From: Sclerotinia nivalis
Taxonomy: Eukaryota; Ascomycota; Leotiomycetes; Helotiales; Sclerotiniaceae
Assembly: GCA_029531795.1 (NCBI GenBank)
Contig: JAPEIS010000007.1
Location: 1,364,001-1,428,000, forward strand
Length of the DNA: 64,000 bases
Direction of reading: 5' to 3'
Within the stretch, counting starts at the first letter, position 1. Each line of letters opens with the position of its first letter. A program made the position numbers and the translations under genes. The notes beneath the pieces were generated by a model that was not told the origin of the DNA, made no database searches, and saw only the letters and a list, made by a program, of their open reading frames with translations. Of the stretch, positions 54,665 through 64,000 are shown one piece after another.

Positions 54665-56148
54665 TCATCCTCTCCTACCAAAGGGTACCCTTGGGAAATC
54701 CAGTGGCAACCTCAACTTCGCTGTCCTCCTTTGTGCGGCAGTCGCCTTGTCCAAATCCAATGCCTTTCTCCTAGCCTCTGGAAGTCCTACAACCCTCGCA
54801 CCAATCTCCTTGAAATATTGAGTCATATCCTTCGTCTCCAACTTCAAATCCAACTGAAGATCATACAGATCGACTTCATAGTTATCGACTAGACATGCTA
54901 ATGCGCACACGTGAGTGATCAGAAGATCAGACTCGAATTTTGACATTACGCCGGCGTCCGAGTATTTGCGTCGAATATCTTCAATGACGGATTGGGGTAG
55001 ATTGTCACCCAACTTTGTTTTCATTTCTTCGCGCTTGGGCAGCATTCTACCGCCTCGCATTGGTCGAGAGGCCATGTGTAAATCCAACAAAAGAAGGAGA
55101 TATCGTAAAACTCTGAGCTTATTAACGCCCGCGGTAGCTGCAGTGACGATCCTCGCCGACACATATCTCGAATTGGTAGTGATATTCTTCTTTGCTTTGA
55201 CTGATTGCTCCCATTCCAAAACCGGCACCGACTTGAAAATGTCACTTCCAATGAGACTGTCCACCGTGTACACATCTTTGATGTCTTTCGCAGCAAGGTC
55301 TGCTTTTGGTCGTGGTTTAGCTGCATCCGCTTGTTCCTCAAGATCTTTCCTGGATGCCATGCTAGATGTAGCTTCTGCCATAGATGCAATGATAGCTGAT
55401 TTTGCAGCATCCAACTTCGCAGGTTTAGCACCATCTGCGAGTAATCTTGAGCCTTTGTTCGCTGAGATGGCGTTCTCGGTGACAGAGGCAATAGCTTTCT
55501 TCGCTTTCTTAGTACCGAAAGTCTCTCCAAGGTCGTTTCGAAGCTCTCGGATAGTCTGTGGGGAGGCTTGTTAGCATCTATCTTAAGTAGTTTCGCAGTA
55601 GACATACATGTTTCGCGAATTCTGCCTCCGGAGCTTGATGTGCTCTAACGCTTCCACGAACCACCATCTTTCGCGCTTCCACAACCTCTAATTTCCCGGT
55701 CTTTGGATCGTAAACACCAACATAATGCTTCAATAATGTATCGGATCCACCTGCTTCTTCCTCTCGTGCTGTATAATCAAGTTTTGGATGTTCTGAGGAA
55801 TGGAGGAGGACTTCTGTTGTAGCAATTGCTCCGCTACGTCCTGGTCGTTGGGGGGCATTCTTGCGAGGCTTTGTAAATGGTTGAAGCGATATAGATGCTG
55901 GCATAGCCAATCCAGGAGTTGATGCTACAAAGAGTCAGCTTACCGTGACCGTGATCACTCGTTCTGAGACCACAATGGTTCTCCTACTCCAAAAGGAAAA
56001 ACATACCAACCACAGGTGCCCATTCATCACAATCATTCAGAGAAATCTTAACATTTCTGTCACCCTCGATTGCAACCTTTTTGGTTGGTCTCGAGGAACC
56101 ATCAGCGTTCTTTTTACGCTTCTTACTCTTCTCAGTGTTGTCCGCCAT
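54665..56148 (-). CDS. rpa49: RNA polymerase I subunit A49
   Basis: Three exons: 56148-56007, 55924-55608 and 55555-54665 (donors GTATGT twice, acceptors TTGTAG and CCACAG), 449 residues. A49 is the TFIIF/TFIIE-like subunit of RNA polymerase I that aids initiation and elongation in the nucleolus. The N-terminal ~45 residues are Lys-rich (KSKKRKKNADG), then comes the dimerisation module that pairs with A34.5 (SSEHPKLDYTAREEE, HYVGVYDPKTGKLEVVEARKMVVRG). After a linker, the tandem winged-helix region runs from YTVDSLIGSDIFKSVPVLEW through NSRYVSARI, a run of Leu (RVLRYLLLLLDLH), LGDNLPQSVIEDIRRKYSDAG and LLITHVCALACLVDNYEVDLYDLQLDL. The end is basic and ends PFGRRG. Length and order match the family. 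Confidence 0.92.
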
Positions 56149-57034
56149 TTTCTATTGTAGTAAAGATTGTATGAAGCCGCCCAGTGTACTCTGTTCTGTC
56201 GCAATGTAAATAAAATTTTGGAACGGTCGGCAATTGGAAACTTTTTTCTCCGACTTTTTGCCAAGGCCGGCGAGGCTAAGGCTGAGATGGTGGCTTGTGG
56301 CTGGTGTTTGTGTCAAGTTCTTGTCGTGCTGCTGCTTGTTATGTGCAGCTTTTCATTTTACCAGTTTACGAGTGTGATGAATGGACCGTTAATAGAGATT
56401 CTCAGTAGAATAGCCAAAAGTATTTCTTGAGAGCGAAGTGGAGGGATCATTAGCACACAACTTCGCTCTCAATCTTCGTTCCTGCACAATGGTAGCATTT
56501 ATTACTACTAACATGCGGGGAAGCTCAAGTATATCATCAACAGCAGCTTTCAAAACATGGTGCTAGACATTTTGAATAGTAGTAGCATCAGCAAGCAGAG
56601 TGTACAGTCACTTTCAAGACAATTCACAATGTGCAAAAGAAGACATATGAAGAAGAACTTCAGTTTTTTTTATTCATTCCTATCAGGTTTGAAGTCATAA
56701 AGGCATTTAGCATCAAAGGCAGCTTCTTTCCTATAGCTTCTTGGTTCATAAACCCTCAATGAACAAATCGATATAGCATTGTTGACCGATCCTGCTTCCT
56801 TTTAAAAATATTCCACCATTTGCTAATGAATGCGCGTCACCATACTGCTCTTTCCTTGGAACACCCAGCCGCCGATGAACGAAGCGCGAACTCCGAACTT
56901 GTTGGTGAATACTGAAATGCTGAAAAAGGTGAAGACGTTGGTGCGAGAGATGGCGCATCCGAAAAGAGGTTAAGTTGTCATGGTGTTATGATTCGAGAGG
57001 TAAGGGGAATCGAGATCGAGTTGTTTTGAGTTGT
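56149..57034. other. Intergenic: A49 promoter and eL41 3' region
   Basis: 0.9 kb. The plus-strand open frame at 56167-56430 and the minus-strand frame at 56746-56958 overlap leaders and 3' flanks and have no domain. The latter lies within the likely 3' UTR of the eL41 gene. Confidence 0.6.
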
Positions 57035-57410
57035 TTACTTACTATAGAGGGGTCAGTAAATGATCAACGGAGGATTTTACCCCACAACGAAGACCGCTTG
57101 CAAGCAAATCTTCGATCTGAAGCAAAGGGAAAGGACGAAAACTTACGATCTGGCACGAGTCTTGCGACGCTTTCTTTTCAATCTCCGAGTTCGCTTTTTC
57201 CGCCACTTCGCTCTCCTGAAGACAGTTGTTAGTTATAAGAACTTGAAGTTGTTGATGCGAAAGTGTCGGAAATGGAGAAGAGGGGTAAAATAAGTGATTC
57301 TCATAGAAATGAGGGGTAAGAGGATGATTGTGATGATTCAATAGCTTTCAAAGCATGAAATACATTCTTAATGATACTTGAGGGAGGAATAGAGGGATTC
57401 AAACTTACAT
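57035..57410 (-). CDS. rpl41: 60S ribosomal protein eL41 (25 residues), start codon split by an intron
   Basis: Three exons: 57410-57409 (AT), 57215-57147 and 57041-57035, joining to 78 nt including the stop. The product is a 25-residue, extremely basic peptide beginning MRAKWRKKRTRR and ending KTRARSK, the universal eL41 sequence. Intron 1 (193 nt) has GTAAGT, a perfect ATAACTAAC branch and CTTCAG. Intron 2 (105 nt) has GTAAGT, branch TTACTGAC and TATAG; the last exon supplies only T AAG TAA. Intron 1 falls between the second and third base of the ATG. eL41 sits at the ribosomal subunit interface (bridge eB12). The long pyrimidine-rich leader (GTTCTGTTCTTCCTCATCATC) fits a ribosomal-protein promoter. 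This is too short to find by ordinary ORF calling. Confidence 0.93.
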
Positions 57411-57819
57411 ATTGAATGTGAGTTATATGGAGATGATGAGGAAGAACAGAACAATTCTGTTGATTGAAGCTGCAGATATGGTGGTCAATCTCGCTTAGCT
57501 TTTGAGCTAATTTAGCGCAATTGGAGATCTTAGGGCTAGTCACATGATTGCCCACCTGGTACCTAGTCTTCTTCAGCTTCAGATGTCCAACATGGATTCT
57601 TTCATTTGGTCGGGCCCGACTCTAGGAAGCATAGAGGTTCCGAATACCTCCTATAACATTTCATCAACGGAAATCATTCCCTTCGGAAGGTGGTCGTTTT
57701 TGCAAAGGATTGGGCACGATCATGTGATATGATTTTATATGCAAGTTAGGTAGGTACTTAGTATTCTCTCAATCTCGAATATCCCCCCCCCCAAAAAAAA
57801 CATTTCGATAGGTATCCAA

Positions 57820-58060
57820 TACCAATTTTAACATTCAAAAAGTCCTATTTTAAAATTATCAAAACAACCCTTCTAATATTCAATATCACTCTACATAATT
57901 AAACAATCCATTTCCTGAACTACCAAAACGATTTTCTTAATATTTGATATTGATCAATATCAAATATTCAGAAAATACATCCCTATAATTATCGAAACAA
58001 TATTTTTAATATCCAATACCAATTTGAAGATTAAAAGAATCCTACCTTAATACCGGCACA
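57820..58060. repeat. Degenerate ~70-bp repeats, first block
   Basis: Repeated words in the order ATTCAAAAAGTCCTA, TTATCAAAACAA, TTCTTAATATTCAATAT recur at roughly 70-bp spacing three or four times, strongly diverged. A related block lies at 58500-58840 and a single copy at ~59150-59215. Confidence 0.65.
57939..57968. repeat. Perfect 30-bp palindrome
   Basis: Two 15-base arms meet without a spacer at TGATCA; reads AATATTTGATATTGA and its exact complement. It sits within one unit of the degenerate repeats. Confidence 0.95.
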
Positions 58061-58082
58061 CCTCCACATGTGAAAAACTATT

Positions 58083-58422
58083 CTAAACCACACCCCTTTC
58101 CTTGGCTGCTCTCAATTGTTCAGCAAGGGCTGAATCCTGTTGGCATCCATTGATTTGATAACATCCGTTGGAAATTGCAAATATCGGATATGTATACTAC
58201 GTCCAAAATGTAGGATTTTTTCCCCTTGTATTTTGTTGTATAATAAATGAAGTCCGAATCGAAGAAACAATCATTATTTAAATCTTCATCTATCCATACC
58301 TTTTCTGCAGGCATTTGAATAAGAGCCATCTGATGACGAGTATTATCATCTGGCTGTTGTTCAGATGCGAAGTCCTCCAACTCTGCCTCCTTTAACAATA
58401 CTGCATCCAGTTTTGCCTGCAT
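58083..58422 (-). CDS. Candidate small gene within the repeat region, unknown function
   Basis: Two possible exons, 58422-58198 and 58136-58083 (61-nt intron, donor GTATAC, acceptor CCAACAG). The frame is open further upstream to ~58479 but only with a TTG; a CAG acceptor just before it (TTTAATCAG) suggests a missing first exon. The readable protein starts MQAKLDAVLLKEAELEDFASEQQ, contains QMPAEKVWIDEDLNNDCFFDSDFIYY and KYKGKKSYILD, and ends DSALAEQLRAAKERGVV. It is acidic with helical ends and shows no known domain. The amino-acid choice looks coding, and the end is flanked by degenerate repeats on both sides, so a fragment of a former gene is equally possible. Confidence 0.35.
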
Positions 58423-59993
58423 TAATTCGCTCCTGGTTTGATCCTCCGTCAAATCTTCGCCATCACTCTTTATGTTCAAACTGATTAAATAGCACTTTTA
58501 AATACACAATATTAATTCAGACATTCAACGGGTTTTATCTTTAAACGACCGAAGCAATACTCTCAATACACAACATTCAAACGGACCATTTTCTGAACTA
58601 TCGAAAAGCTCATTGAAAATTTAATATCAATCAAAAAGTCTTGCCCAAAAATCATCAAAAGCAACTCTCTCAATATCTCATATGAATTCAAACATCTAAA
58701 GAACCTTAATCGAAAATCACCACAACACTCTCAATATCTCATATAATTTCAAACATCAAAAGAGTCTTATTCGAGAACTATCAAAACCGCTCTCTCAATA
58801 TTTCATTCATATTCAAACAATCAAAAGCCCTATAGGCACTAGTATATCTATCTACTGGGACAGGAGATTTCATCTTTCAGTAATGAAATTCGATGCACAA
58901 GCCTGCAAAGCGTAGCTGTGATCTTCCTCATGGGAATAATTGTTCACTCGCAAACAATGTTCCCAATTGTAAATTTATCTTTGTCATAATGGGAGATCAC
59001 AAGAAGATTCCAATCTGTATAGTTGAAATCTATAGGCAGTGAGTTCCAAGGATGAATCCGTTGAGACGTTGAGATACTCACCCCTCTGGGATACCTAGTA
59101 TTTCATTGCTCAATGTGGCGCTTGAAATGAATCCAAATCTTCGAAAGTTTTATTGAGAACCGTCAAAATAAAATCTTCAGTATTTCACGTGTATTTAAAC
59201 AATCGAGAGTCATTGATGCAGGCACGAGAGGCTTCGTCATGGAAGAGAAGCGCCAGTTGGGTTTAAGGTATGTATCACAATGTTCATAGTAATTGAAACA
59301 AATCCGAAGGTACATCTTCACATCGATCCGATTACTCATTCAAACTTCCCCAAATGTATACTACCTGAGACTACCTAAGGCCGGATTCTTCCCAAGGTAG
59401 TTGGTTGATGAACGATGTTCCATCTATCAAGGCACGTGTTGAGTAAACTCAGAATAGGTCACCCCTTCGTTCCTTCCCAAGAGAGATGAGCAGGTTTTGA
59501 AAGAAGTGAAAACGGATCAAGGTGATACGATACGGAAAATCTCTACATTTTACATAATCAAGGTTTGCTACGATGAAGTATTAATTGTTTGAGTTCACGA
59601 TTTCACGATTTCACATTCTTAAATTTTTATTCCTCACCTTCCTAACTTCAATGCTCCTCAAATATTTTAATTTATATTTTCTTACCGTCATTTCTTGACT
59701 AGTATCAAACCCAACCCTTGACTATCGTCGTTTCCTACTGAGTCCTCTACATCTACCACCTCTCTAGTGATGATGAGAATCACCGCATGTATTTGAGCGT
59801 TGGAACCAATGCCAACACTTACTTGACTTGACCAACATCATCCGATCTCATAACTTTTCGAATATTCATTTTCTCTTCATCTCCTTACCTTCTCCATACT
59901 TCTAAATCTATAATCAATTGCTTGATATAAAATCCTATTTTTCACATTTGTCTCATATTCACCTTTTAAGACTTTTAAGACCCTTGGATTACG
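58423..59993. other. Intergenic with degenerate repeats; kinase promoter
   Basis: 58500-58840 carries the second repeat block (CTCTCAATATTTCAT, TTCAAACATCAAAAGAGTCTTA, GAACTATCAAAAC in ~70-bp register), and one isolated copy lies near 59150-59215. From ~59600 to 59993 is the C/T-rich promoter of the FHA kinase gene. No other gene is supported. Confidence 0.55.
58500..58840. repeat. Degenerate ~70-bp repeats, second block
   Basis: About five diverged units with CTCTCAATAT(T/C)TCAT and AACTATCAAAA words in constant order, the same family as the block at 57820-58060. Confidence 0.65.
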
Positions 59994-62383
59994 ATGGAGG
60001 CGACAGACTTTATTCACGAGCCCAGTGGTCAAAAGCATCTTGAGAAAATTGACCAATCTCACATGAGGTTCCATGACAAGGAGACACATGATCTAGATAG
60101 TTATCCCGTCGCAACGCTCAGTCATGAGAACGCACAAACTGGTCAAAAATTCAGTTTGTAATCATTTCATCATGTCAATTTTCACTATCTGATGGATTTA
60201 TATAGCCATTCCTATTTCTGCTAAAGGCTTCCTTCATGTAGGGAGGGACCCGAAATGGTATGTACTTCTTTCAACCAATCAATTAAATGCTAAAAGTTTA
60301 GTGATTTTTCCATTGATAGCATCATTGTTTCCAAGCAACAATTTCGCATCTACGCCATCATATATGATGCAGAAAAACTGGATGACTACCCTCCTTCAAT
60401 CTACTGCGAGGACCTTGAATCCATGAATGGTACCTATGTGAATGATGTATTGATTGGAATACTTGGTAATGAAAGAATTGGACATCTTCTCACTGATGGA
60501 GACTTGATTGAGATAAGACCCGATTGGAAGTTTCGATTTAACCAACCAAGATCAAGAATAACATCACATATGTCTTTGCCTGATGCTGAACTTCAGGTAT
60601 GTCATCTCATCATTTTCTTTCGGTATTTCTTTGCATTTTGATTGAATATTTTTAGTACTTCCGTGATCGGTTTACAATCTCCAACCATGTTCTTGGGAGC
60701 GGCATTGCTGGAGAAGTATTCCTTGCGAATCGTGTTGGCACACCAAAGCAAGTAGCCTGTAAAGTCGTTAAACTAAGCTCCTCAGGACATGCGCTTCCCG
60801 GCTCTCAAAGCCAAACGGAATCAAATCAGCAATATGATGCCGACTTGATGAGGAAAACATACCTACGAGAGGTTTGCATACTTTCCAAACTTAATCATGT
60901 TAGTTGGAGCCGCCTCACTCAGTCAATCATTCGTTCGTTCAATTGACCAGGACTAATGGGTCATAGCCGAATATCATCAGCATCGAGAAAGCCTTTCTCT
61001 CCAACGACAGACTGTAAGTTGAGTATGATATGTTCATTTTCGCTTCTGACTATCATTTAGATATATGTTCACAGAACTTGCTGCAGCAGGAGACTTATAC
61101 ACCTACTTCGATTCTTGTGATAATAGGCTTGGAGACGGACATGCTCGTCTCATTACGAGACAAATCGCTCTAGCTCTGGAATATCTTCATTCGAAAGGAA
61201 TCGCACACAGGGATATAAAAATGGAGAACATTCTCATCACAAACACCGATGTTGGATCTCGAGTCATTCTTACAGATTTTGGTCTTGCCAACCACACAGA
61301 CAAATCAACCGGCAGACTTTTCTCTTCCGTAGGCACGGAGGGTTATGTTGCACCGTAAGTTATCATTGGAAATGACAGTCAATAAAAGTTTGTACTGACT
61401 GTAACAGTGAAATTGTAGGTTCCGATCTGAGTCTAAGTCGTGGCTATACGACAGCAGCGGACATGTGGTCATTCGGAATATTGACATGGAGTTTGCTCAC
61501 TGGTGAGAGCGCAATTCCTCGAGGTCGGTTGTCCCAACTCGAAGAGATTGATGCTACAAAGAACTTTATTTCGTCCGATGAAAAAGAGGCAGCACAGAAG
61601 TGGTCTTACCTTCACACGAGAGCTCGTTCATTCCTGCGGGGACTTTTGGCTATTGATGCAGGACAACGCATGACTGCTGTTCAAACAGTCAATCATCCAT
61701 GGTACAAGGAACCTCCTGCTTCCATTGCAATAGAGAAGGCATATGCACGAGTGATACAATTTTGGAGACCACGAGGCGACGGAGATATTCTAGAATATTT
61801 ACCTGGATATGTGGCGCCGGCAGTAGAAGGAGTTGGCTCAGTTCGTCGAAAACGCTTGCCTGACGCTTCTCTGTCGCCCTACTTCAACCTTGACCGCCAT
61901 CTGCAGTCAAGGTCTCCGCAGATGGCGAAACGCAGACGGATACTTGACGATCTAAAAGAGTCTGGAGAATCCTTCATGGACGCTGAGTTACAACAGAACG
62001 TACCTAGACATAGCGCAAGGAGTACAGATCAAATTCCGGTGATATCTGTTGCTGGCAGTGATTTATTTGGAAGTCACACAGCTTTAGTGAATAAACAAAT
62101 AGCAAACAGTGCGAATTTCAGCTATAAGACATCAGAGGATATGAGCGAAACAGGAATGAACCAGAAAGCGATAGGAGATTCTCAAAGTCACCTTACGTCT
62201 TCTAGTAAAGCTAATAATGTCTGTTCAAGCAACTTAAATGATGCGAGAGTAAGAAAAGAAACAGATTCTGCCAATCAAGGAATTCACGATGCCGCCTCAC
62301 AGCTTTTAACTAGGTTTTGTTCGGCCAAGGCTTTCATGGATAAGGTTAATATGGTCAGAAAAGAGAAAGTCATGAAGGCTTGA
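59994..62383 (+). CDS. FHA-domain Ser/Thr kinase, MEK1/CHK2-like
   Basis: Seven exons: 59994-60153, 60206-60257, 60320-60596, 60656-60898, 60967-61013, 61061-61354 and 61408-62383, 682 residues. Exon 1 needs a GTTTGT donor to keep the frame; the others are canonical. The N-terminal FHA domain (~55-155) shows GFLHVGRDPKC, SKQQFRIYAIIYD (phosphothreonine-binding Ser/Arg) and SMNGTYVND. The kinase domain (~165-470) shows VLGSGIAGEVFLA, ACKVVKL (Lys ~199), HRDIKMENIL (Asp ~311), DFGLAN (~332), GTEGYVAPEIV and DMWSFGILTW. FHA followed by kinase is the architecture of Rad53/Chk2 and of the meiosis-specific Mek1, which enforces inter-homologue recombination. The single FHA domain and total length fit Mek1-like kinases best, but a Chk2 role cannot be excluded. 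The C-terminal ~210 residues are disordered. Confidence 0.88.
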
Positions 62384-62969
62384 TGAATGATTGCTCTTTG
62401 ATGACAGTAGGTAGTTTGGAGGAGTTTCGAAGCGTTGAACCTGGGTGACGGACACGGTTTTGGGGAATACAGAAAGGAAAGTGTTTGCTGTGAGCGTTGC
62501 GCATGGCTTTCTGTACAAATAATACTCCGACAGCTGGCTAGGTGTTTTGTTCATGATTATATCGATGCACTATTTATGCTACCTGCTCGGCATTGACCTC
62601 GGGAGTGATTATCAAACGGACATTTGCACCACTGTATTAACATACGAAATTGTTATCATTCTTCAATCGACAATTCAGAAGATATATATGTGGATGACGG
62701 GCTGATTGCCGACTGCCGATGTTGTTCCGATAGCAAGGGAGGTTCAGGGGATAGAGAGGTTGTGAAAATGAATTCTTAATTGTAGAGACAGGTTGATTTG
62801 TTATTAGAGATGTTCTCATATATACAAAGTAATAATTGCCATATTAATCTCTAATAGTGGCGGGGAAAGTGTTTGCGATGCATGTATTAACCTCTTGAAT
62901 TAAATTCTCCCTTTAATTCTGAATTCCTCGCTATCCTCACAACAATAAGAATACATAGAGACGATCGCA
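62384..62969. other. Intergenic between kinase gene and carrier pseudogene
   Basis: 0.59 kb. No gene, RNA or repeat is recognised; short minus-strand frames overlap the 3' flank of the kinase gene. Confidence 0.6.
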
Positions 62970-63865
62970 ATGACTAGCCATGGAAATACCTCCACACCAC
63001 CGATTGTATCTATACTCTCTGGTGGAATTGCTGGAGGAGTAGAAGGCGCAGTTACATATCCGATGGAGTTTGCTAAAACCCGAGTCCAACTGCATTCTGG
63101 CCCATCCAAACTACCACGGAATCCATTTCGGATCGTCCTACAAATGTACAAACAAGAAGGTTATAGAGCTTTATATAAGGGGTGCGGTGCATTGGTATTT
63201 GGATCTATTGCAAAAGATGCCGTACGATTCGCTTCGTTTGACAGCATCAAAAACGTCTTTCGAGATCCCGAAAGTGGTGTTCTTTCTCCTGCTCGTAACA
63301 GGTTAGCTGGCATGGCAGCGGGAGTCGCAGCCAGTATCTTCGCTGTCACACCCAATGAACGGATTAAAACTGCGCTTATTGATGATGCCCGGTCCACGAG
63401 GCAATACAATTCTACAATTCATTGTATACGTACCGTTATCAGAGAAGATGGTTTTGTAGGTTTGTATAGAGGTTTCATAGGCACAACGCTCAAACAAGCA
63501 TCTGCAACCTCTTTTAGGATGGGTTCATACAATATTATCAAGGATTTTCAGGTCGTACGAGAAATCCACAGAACACTGTTGTAAACTTCGCGAATGGCGC
63601 AGCAGCAGGGGTCATCACAACTTTGGCTACACAACCTTTTGATACAATCAAAACGAGAAGTCAATCTTCCAAAGTGACCACGACCACTTAAGCTATAGTT
63701 GGTATATTGAAAGATGGTAGTGTGAGAGCCTTTTGAAGAGGGACAGTCATGAGATTATCACGGACTGTGTTTAGTGGTGGTGTTTTGTTCACAACGGCGG
63801 AAGCTGTGACGAAGATATTAAATCCTATATTTGCATCGCGGCATACCTATGAGGCTGTCTCTTAA
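62970..63865 (+). pseudogene. Decayed mitochondrial tricarboxylate (citrate) carrier
   Basis: An open frame of 204 codons starts at 62970 and covers two of the three ~100-residue carrier repeats: TYPMEFAKTRVQLHSG with the PxE-KTR signature, then FAVTPNERIKTALIDD, the second signature as in the citrate carrier Ctp1. After IIKDFQVVREI the frame shifts by one base near 63566 and the third repeat continues in another frame (NTVVNFANGAAAGV, then TQPFDTIKTRSQSS). That frame is broken by TAA at 63689 and TGA at 63734 where the family has Gln-like and Trp codons, and ends at 63865. No intron model repairs this: the only GT-AG pair at the break is 20 nt. Ctp1 exchanges citrate for malate across the inner mitochondrial membrane. 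A functional paralog is presumably elsewhere. Confidence 0.85.
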
Positions 63866-64000
63866 TATTTCTTCTCCGATTCGATTCTAATTGTTTGATG
63901 TTGAAGTGGTTATTAACGGCACAAAAGTTCGTCCTACCTGACAGTACAACATCTGTCATGATACACAGATTCTGTCATACACCTGTGTTACTATCAACTG

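Larger units (their letters stand above)
57411..58082. other. eL41 promoter, then start of a degenerate repeat region
   Basis: 57411-57560 is the eL41 leader and promoter. From ~57800 on, AT-rich degenerate repeats begin. A 30-bp perfect palindrome lies at 57939-57968. Confidence 0.6.

Noticed and set aside
56167..56430. 87-codon plus-strand frame with a hydrophobic stretch
   Set aside because: It lies in the A49 promoter, directly opposite the transcription start, with no supporting feature.
57060..57293. 77-codon Arg/Lys/Phe-rich plus-strand frame
   Set aside because: It is the antisense of the eL41 exons and introns.

Overview
This window is nuclear DNA of a filamentous ascomycete. The genes have short introns (about 45-110 nt) with GTATGT/GTAAGT donors and CTAA(C/T)-type branch sites. 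They include hallmark Pezizomycotina families: an ATG15 lipase, a VPS9-domain GEF, PAF1, a rhodopsin-like integral membrane protein and a DHA1 MFS transporter. AT-rich, simple-sequence-rich spacers and a secreted pectate lyase suggest a plant-associated Leotiomycete of the Botrytis/Sclerotinia type. That placement is an inference from style, not a database match. All exon joins were built by hand from splice signals and reading-frame phase.

Layout. 1.2-3.1 kb: a Cbs2/ketopantoate-reductase-fold mitochondrial protein. 3.1-19.9 kb: two very long spacers rich in microsatellites, holding one clear gene (an acidic protein at 10 kb). 19.9-30.7 kb: a housekeeping block with a VPS9 GEF, ATG15, PAF1, RER1 and mitochondrial enoyl-CoA hydratase. 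31.8-37.6 kb: secreted pectate lyase, SGNH hydrolase and a rhodopsin-like membrane protein. 38.6-46.1 kb: MFS transporter, SAM methyltransferase, a PrpD-like dehydratase and a citrate-synthase homologue, the last two divergent from one 0.9 kb promoter. 46.7-51 kb: a PEBP protein, a GH13 alpha-amylase without a signal peptide and a small unknown protein. 51-54.6 kb: a spacer with three families of tandem repeats. 54.7-64 kb: RNA polymerase I subunit A49, the 25-residue ribosomal protein eL41, a weak candidate gene inside degenerate repeats, an FHA-kinase of the MEK1/CHK2 type and a decayed mitochondrial citrate carrier.

The most interesting system is the 38.6-46.1 kb group. A citrate-synthase homologue and a 2-methylcitrate-dehydratase homologue sharing a promoter, next to a methyltransferase and an exporter, look like a compact alkylcitrate/alkylitaconate or maleic-anhydride type biosynthetic cluster with no polyketide synthase in view. 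Other points of note are a long inverted-repeat element in the alpha-amylase promoter, a start codon split by an intron in eL41, an in-frame membrane-anchor exon behind the VPS9 gene reachable by alternative 3' splicing, a 90-bp tandem repeat whose every copy carries a hairpin, and the carrier pseudogene.
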